From Bradyrhizobium diazoefficiens (GTDB taxonomy: Bacteria; Pseudomonadota; Alphaproteobacteria; Rhizobiales; Xanthobacteraceae), in NCBI RefSeq assembly GCF_018129965.1, contig NZ_JAFCKW010000011.1, forward strand, positions 1-64,000: 64,000 nt of DNA. The letters run 5' to 3'. Below are positions 60,610 through 64,000 of the stretch, piece by piece. Each line of letters opens with the position of its first letter. Position 1 is the stretch's first letter. The position numbers and the translations under genes were made by a program. A model generated the notes under the pieces. It was given only the letters and a program-made list of their open reading frames with translations, did no database searches and had not been told where the DNA came from.

Positions 60610-61341
60610 CTAGGCACTCGCCTTGGCATGGCCGCCGAGATAGGCGGCGCGGATGGCTTCGTTGCCCCAGAGCTCGTCGGGCTTGCCGCCGAGCACGATG
60701 CGGCCGGTCTCCAGCACATAGCCGTAATCGGCCACCGACAGGCCCATGCGCGCATTCTGCTCGACCAGCAGGACCGTGGTGTTGCGGCGGATCTCCGAGA
60801 TGATCTTGAACACGGCCTGCACGATGACAGGCGCAAGCCCGAGCGACGGCTCGTCCAGAAGCAGCAGCCGCGGCTTGGCCATCAGCCCGCGCGCCACCGC
60901 CACCATCTGCAACTGGCCGCCGGACAGGGTCCAGCCGAGTGCATTGGTGAATTTGCGGATATCCGGGAACAGATCGAACATCGCATCCGCCTCGCGCGAG
61001 ATCTCCGAGGTCGACGCCCGCCGATTGGAGGCGCCGAGCATGATGTTCTCCTTCACCGTCAGCCCCGGAAACACGCGGCGGCCCTCCGGCACGTGGCTGA
61101 TGCCCATCCGAACGATCGCTTCGGGCCCGAGGCCAGCGATCGACTTGCCGTCGAACAGGATGTCGCCCGAGGTGGGCTTGGCGAGGCCCGAGATCGCCCT
61201 CAGCGTGGTCGACTTGCCGGCGCCGTTGGCCCCGAGCAGCGTCACCACCTGCCCCTCCTCGACGGAAAAGGTGACGCCGCGCAAGGCTTCGATCTCGCCG
61301 TAGCGCACCACCAGATTGCGGATTTCAAGCAACGGCATCAT
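60610..61341 (-). CDS. livF: LIV-type ABC transporter ATPase (LivF)
   Basis: A 243-residue ATPase. Walker A is GANGAGKST near 37-45, the signature LSGGQLQMVAVARGL is near 140, and Walker B is LLLLDEPSLGLAP. The opening LLEIRNLVVRYGEIEALRGV is typical of LivF. Two ATGs sit in tandem; the first overlaps the upstream gene's stop by ATGA. Confidence 0.95.
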   Translation of the reverse strand: MMPLLEIRNLVVRYGEIEALRGVTFSVEEGQVVTLLGANGAGKSTTLRAISGLAKPTSGDILFDGKSIAGLGPEAIVRMGISHVPEGRRVFPGLTVKENIMLGASNRRASTSEISREADAMFDLFPDIRKFTNALGWTLSGGQLQMVAVARGLMAKPRLLLLDEPSLGLAPVIVQAVFKIISEIRRNTTVLLVEQNARMGLSVADYGYVLETGRIVLGGKPDELWGNEAIRAAYLGGHAKASA

Positions 61342-63116
61342 TCGCTCCCGAGATAGGCGGAGACGACGTCGGGATGACGCAGCACGGCCAGGGATTCGCC
61401 GTCCGCGATGCGGCGTCCGAAGTTGAGCACGGTGATGTGCTGGGCGGCTTCCGAGACCAGCGTCATGTCGTGATCGATGATCAGGATGGTCAGGCCTTGC
61501 GCCGCGATGCGCTTGAGCAATTCGTGCAGTTCGAGCTTCTCGGTCGAGTTCAGGCCGGCCGCGGGCTCGTCGAGCAGCAGCAGCGTCGGGTTCGAGGCGA
61601 GCGCGCGCGCGATCTCGATCAGGCGCTGATGGCCGTAGGAGAAGCTGGAGATCAGCTCGTTGGCACGGCTGCCGAGGCCGACGAAGGTCAGCGCCTCCAT
61701 CGCGCGCTCGGTCAGGGCGTCGTCGCCCTTTCCGACCATGGTATTGCCGGGCCGCTCCGCGCCGATCTCGACGTTTTCCAGCGCCGTCATCGAACGGAAC
61801 AGGCGGATGTTCTGGAAGGTGCGGCCGAGACCGGAGGCCGTGCGCTGATGCGGCGGCATATTGGTGATGTCGGTGCCGTCGAGCACGATCCTGCCCGCCG
61901 TCGCCTGGTAAAGGCCCGAGAGTACGTTGAGCGTCGTGGTCTTGCCCGAGCCGTTCGGCCCGATCAGCGCATGCACGCCGCCGCGCTTCACCGCGATGTC
62001 GACACCGTCGACGGCCTTGAGGCCGCCAAAGTGCTTCGACAGGCCGGTGACCTCCAGCACGATGTCGCCGCCGACGGTCGCCGGCTTCAGGTGCAAGGCG
62101 CCCGCCACCGGAGGCGGAGCGCTCTTGGCGCGCCAGCGTGCAAACGCGTCGGCCACGAAGCCCCAGATGCCGTCGGGCATGAAGCGGATGATCAGGATCA
62201 CGAACAGACCGTAGATGGCGAGGTAGAGCCCCGGCACGCTCTTGAGGAAGCGCAGCCACTCCGGGATCAGGATCAGAAGTCCCGTGCCGATCGCCGAACC
62301 GATCGGCGAGGCCACGCCGCCGAGCAGCGACATGGTCAGGAACACGATCGATTCCGCAAAGGAGAACTGATCGGGACTGACATAGGCGAAGCCGCCTGCG
62401 AAGAGTCCGCCTGCGAGACCGCCGAGCAGCGCGCAGAGCGCGAAGGCGTAGATCTTGGTGCGGAACACGTCGATGCCGTTGACCCCGGCCGCAAGCTCGT
62501 TGTCGCGCACCGCGCGCATGGCGCGGCCGAGCTTGGTGTCGGAAAGATGCCAGACCAGATAGCCGACGATCGCCAGCATGGCGACGCAGAAGGCCAGATA
62601 ACTCTGCGACGACTGGAACAGGTCGGGCCGCTTGATGTTGGAGACGCCGTCGGGGCCATGCGTCAGCCAGATCGCGTTGATCATCACCAGCGTGACGATC
62701 TGCTGGAACGAGATCGTTACCATCGCAAGATAGTGGCCGCCGAGCCGCAGGGTCGACATGCCCAGGAACGCGCCGGCCAGCAGCGAGATGACGCAGCCGC
62801 CGATCAGGCACAGCCAGAAGCTGGCATGCAGATCGTTGGTCCCGATGCCGACCGCATAGGCGCCGAGCCCGAAAAACGCGGCCTGGGCCAGATTGATCTG
62901 GCCGCAGAGGCCGAGCACCACCGAGAGCCCGAACACCGCGATCGAGAACGTGGTGGCCTGGAGCAGGATGTTGTGGACGTATCCGTCGAAGCGCATGCTG
63001 GCCGCGAGCGCGACCAGGATCGCCGCGCCGATGAAGTACGGCAGGTGCCGGACCACGAGCGGTTTCGAACGGATGGCGGGCGCCGGAATCGGCATGTTGT
63101 CGCTGGGTGCGCTCAT
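61338..63116 (-). CDS. LIV-type ABC permease-ATPase fusion (LivM-LivG)
   Basis: A 592-residue fusion. Residues about 25-325 are a LivM-type permease with eight to nine helices, including FSIAVFGLSVVLGLCGQINL near 57. Residues about 348-592 are a LivG-type ATPase (Walker A GPNGSGKTT near 387, signature SFSYGHQRLIEIARAL, Walker B LLLLDEP). Fused LivM-LivG is a known variant in alphaproteobacteria. The start overlaps the livH stop by ATGA. Confidence 0.94.
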   Translation of the reverse strand: MSAPSDNMPIPAPAIRSKPLVVRHLPYFIGAAILVALAASMRFDGYVHNILLQATTFSIAVFGLSVVLGLCGQINLAQAAFFGLGAYAVGIGTNDLHASFWLCLIGGCVISLLAGAFLGMSTLRLGGHYLAMVTISFQQIVTLVMINAIWLTHGPDGVSNIKRPDLFQSSQSYLAFCVAMLAIVGYLVWHLSDTKLGRAMRAVRDNELAAGVNGIDVFRTKIYAFALCALLGGLAGGLFAGGFAYVSPDQFSFAESIVFLTMSLLGGVASPIGSAIGTGLLILIPEWLRFLKSVPGLYLAIYGLFVILIIRFMPDGIWGFVADAFARWRAKSAPPPVAGALHLKPATVGGDIVLEVTGLSKHFGGLKAVDGVDIAVKRGGVHALIGPNGSGKTTTLNVLSGLYQATAGRIVLDGTDITNMPPHQRTASGLGRTFQNIRLFRSMTALENVEIGAERPGNTMVGKGDDALTERAMEALTFVGLGSRANELISSFSYGHQRLIEIARALASNPTLLLLDEPAAGLNSTEKLELHELLKRIAAQGLTILIIDHDMTLVSEAAQHITVLNFGRRIADGESLAVLRHPDVVSAYLGSE

Positions 63117-63985
63117 GCCTTTTCAGCCACGCGTTCGCCGAAGATGCCTTGCGGCCGGAAGATCAGGAAGGCGACCAGCACGAGGAAGGCGAAGCCGTCC
63201 TTGTACGGGACAGAAATGTAGGCCGCGCCAAAGGTCTCGATGACCCCGAGCGCGAGGCCGCCGATGATCGCGCCCGCGACGTCGCCGAAGCCGCCGATGA
63301 TGGTGGCCGCGAAGGCCTTGAGCGCGATGGTCGAGCCCATCTGGATCGAGACGAACAGCACGGGCGCGACGAGAATGCCGGCGAGACCGCCGAGCACCGC
63401 CGAATAGATGAAGGTGATCATGATCATCGTCGAGACGGAAATGCCGAGCAGCGAGGCCATCTCCTTGTCCTGCGAGGTCGCCTGCAGCTTCTTTCCGAGC
63501 AGGGTCTTCTCGAAGAACCAGAAGTTGAAGATCACGAGGCAGATGGTAACGCCGATGATCAGGAGATACTGGCTGTCGAGATAGACCGGGCCGACCTGGA
63601 TGCCGGGCGTTTCGAACCAGCCTTCCAGCACCTGCGGCTGCGGGCCGTAGATCGCGAGCACTGAATTGGCGAGCAGGATCGAGGCGCCGATGGTGGCGAT
63701 GATCACGGGCAGATAGGTGCGGTGGCGCAACGGATAGTAGACGCCGAGATTGAAGATGGCACCGAGCAGCGCCATGCCGAGCAGCGCGGCGATGAAGGCC
63801 GCCCAATAAGGCAGGCCGGCTTCGATCCCGACCACCATCAGATAGGCCGCGACCATGGAGAATTCGCCCTGAGCAAAATTCACCACATTGGTGGCACGGA
63901 AGATCAGCACGAAGCCGAGCGCGACGAGCGCGTAGACGGCACCGATCCCGATGCCGGTAAAAAGGAGCTGGAGGGCGAGATCCAT
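63113..63985 (-). CDS. livH: LIV-type ABC transporter permease (LivH)
   Basis: A 290-residue inner-membrane permease with about eight helices. GAVYALVALGFVLIFRATNV at about 15-34, VVNFAQGEFSMVAAY and GGFGDVAGAIIGGLALGVIE near 235 match LivH. First in view of the operon livH, livM-G, livF, then the Ldh-family, aldolase and dehydratase genes. The substrate-binding protein is not in the window; it may lie just upstream. Confidence 0.95.
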   Translation of the reverse strand: MDLALQLLFTGIGIGAVYALVALGFVLIFRATNVVNFAQGEFSMVAAYLMVVGIEAGLPYWAAFIAALLGMALLGAIFNLGVYYPLRHRTYLPVIIATIGASILLANSVLAIYGPQPQVLEGWFETPGIQVGPVYLDSQYLLIIGVTICLVIFNFWFFEKTLLGKKLQATSQDKEMASLLGISVSTMIMITFIYSAVLGGLAGILVAPVLFVSIQMGSTIALKAFAATIIGGFGDVAGAIIGGLALGVIETFGAAYISVPYKDGFAFLVLVAFLIFRPQGIFGERVAEKA

Positions 63986-64000
63986 GGCAATCGATCTGTT

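Overview
The window looks like chromosome of a high-GC alphaproteobacterium, most likely Bradyrhizobium or a close Nitrobacteraceae relative. This rests on overall GC, on a hopanoid gene set that includes a 2-methylhopanoid methylase homologue, on several ECF sigma/anti-sigma pairs, and on palindromic intergenic repeats of the kind found in that genus. It was read by eye without database searches, so family names are recognition calls. No rRNA, tRNA, CRISPR array or intact transposase was seen.

Layout. (1) 0.1-4.2 kb: an alpha/beta hydrolase, then an operon of a Tat-exported metallophosphoesterase, a Tat-exported cupredoxin, an ECF sigma factor and its zinc-finger anti-sigma factor. (2) 4.2-22.7 kb: the hopanoid locus in two blocks. 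Block A holds hpnO, a DUF2147 gene, hpnN, ispH and hpnH. Block B is the tightly overlapping operon hpnC-D-E-shc-hpnG on the minus strand. About 5.3 kb separates them, holding palindromic repeats, an OhrR-like regulator with a divergent hydrolase and two matching operators, an intact vapBC pair, a lower-GC gene for a proteasome-like Ntn-hydrolase, and a decayed second vapBC. (3) 22.8-30.7 kb: two small secreted proteins, a second RND/MMPL transporter, and eutB-hpnP-eutC, in which the B12-dependent hopanoid C-2 methylase sits between the two subunits of B12-dependent ethanolamine ammonia-lyase. (4) 30.9-42.4 kb: a chemoreceptor, a phosphatase-like protein, an M81 (MlrC-type) protein, two epoxide-hydrolase-like proteins, an acyl-CoA dehydrogenase, a binding protein, a DUF3291 protein and an MHYT-GGDEF-EAL protein. 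(5) 42.8-46.8 kb: an RpoE/ChrR-type pair, a second ECF sigma factor overlapping an FeS-type photolyase gene, and convergent tspO. All three transcription units carry TGATCC-N16-CGTT upstream. (6) 46.9-56.7 kb: an HD-domain protein, the transglutaminase / circularly permuted ATP-grasp-alpha-E / transglutaminase-DUF2126 operon, and an Aer-like PAS protein overlapping an MCP. (7) 56.9-64 kb: a minus-strand catabolic operon with a LIV-type ABC transporter (fused permease-ATPase), an Ldh-family oxidoreductase, an HpcH/HpaI aldolase and a UxaA/GarD-type dehydratase, which suggests uptake and breakdown of an acid sugar.

How it works together. Squalene is made by HpnC/D/E and cyclised by Shc. HpnH and HpnG extend the side chain, HpnO aminates it, HpnN moves hopanoids to the outer membrane, HpnP methylates ring A, and IspH supplies isoprenoid precursors. 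The RpoE/ChrR block looks like a photo-oxidative stress module that controls DNA photorepair and tetrapyrrole-linked TspO.
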